A stretch of 64,000 nt of DNA, taken from contig OY757014.1 of NCBI GenBank assembly GCA_963580285.1, positions 102,984,072-103,048,071 of the forward strand, read 5' to 3'. This document shows, piece after piece, positions 63,969 to 64,000 of this stretch (within the stretch, counting starts at the first letter, position 1; every line of letters begins with the position of its first letter). The notes under the pieces were generated by a model. That model saw only the letters and a program-made list of their open reading frames with translations. It made no database searches and was not told where the DNA came from. The stretch comes from Lucinisca nassula (lineage: Eukaryota > Mollusca > Bivalvia > Lucinida > Lucinidae). The translations under genes were made by a program, and so were the position numbers.

Positions 63969-64000
63969 TAAACATCCGAGGCCAGGGAAGGTTCATCTCA

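Overview
The window reads as repeat-rich, gene-poor nuclear DNA of a mollusc, most likely a bivalve. Three things point that way: exons with GT/AG borders and phased introns; a dense mix of tRNA-headed SINEs, foldback MITEs and Helitron2/Helentron-like elements that I associate with bivalve genomes; and animal gene families (OMA1, CABIT, THAP). The organism call is an inference. No bacterial features, real tRNA or rRNA genes, or CRISPR arrays were seen.

Coding content is about 1 kb in 64 kb. At the left edge are the last two coding exons of an OMA1-like mitochondrial metalloprotease (1331-1477 and 5795-6376, + strand), separated by a 4.3 kb intron packed with repeats. At the right is the first coding exon of a CABIT-domain protein of the THEMIS/GAREM group (60726-61023, + strand), whose remaining exons would lie beyond the window. 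Dead coding relics are a THAP-domain fragment (39179-39391, -), a LINE reverse-transcriptase fragment (40555-40800, -) and two mariner transposase halves (46141-47641, + and 48057-48430, -).

Most of the rest is mobile DNA, often nested. I use local family names. MITE-A (ends CATYACGAAAACACGCC) and MITE-B (ends CATCACGTGAACAAGTCCG and CATTACGATAACACACC) are about 280 bp. MITE-C (TACTCCAAGAAACGAATG) is about 95 bp and MITE-D (TACAGTCGAACTTCAATG) is 285-350 bp. These four have unrelated termini but the same central hairpin, GTTAGAAYCGCCTC and its complement. MITE-E (CAAACAGTGTAGAYCCAG), MITE-F (TTAACYCTTATCTTGCTG, which carries a MITE-E hairpin), MITE-G (CCAGTTGTTCAAAACTAACG), MITE-H (TGAGCCCCGCCAAGCG) and MITE-I (TATTAAGACCACC) are further foldback families. 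SINE-V, -b, -c, -d, -e and -f are short retroposons; five of the six end in a GRCGTTAAAC-like motif. Helentron-like elements (3253, 10650, 23147, 30804, 58613) share subterminal inverted repeats, a 3' hairpin, a CTCTWGT end and insertion between two T residues. Three of them can be checked against empty copies of their target repeats inside this window.

Region by region: 1-7 kb holds the OMA1 exons and a Helentron-like intron insert. 7-21 kb is MITE-dominated, with a 1,383 bp Mutator-like element at 8558-9940 and a Helentron inside a MITE at 10562-12219. 21-31 kb is dominated by a 4.3 kb Helentron with a roughly 22-copy internal tandem array. 31-38 kb is a mosaic of Helentron-like ends and tandem arrays. 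38-45 kb is SINE/MITE/LINE debris. 45.5-49.1 kb is a 3.6 kb palindrome of two inverted mariner halves, one arm split by a 1.1 kb insertion. 49-60 kb holds MITEs, SINEs and a segmental duplication. 60-64 kb holds the CABIT exon and more MITEs.
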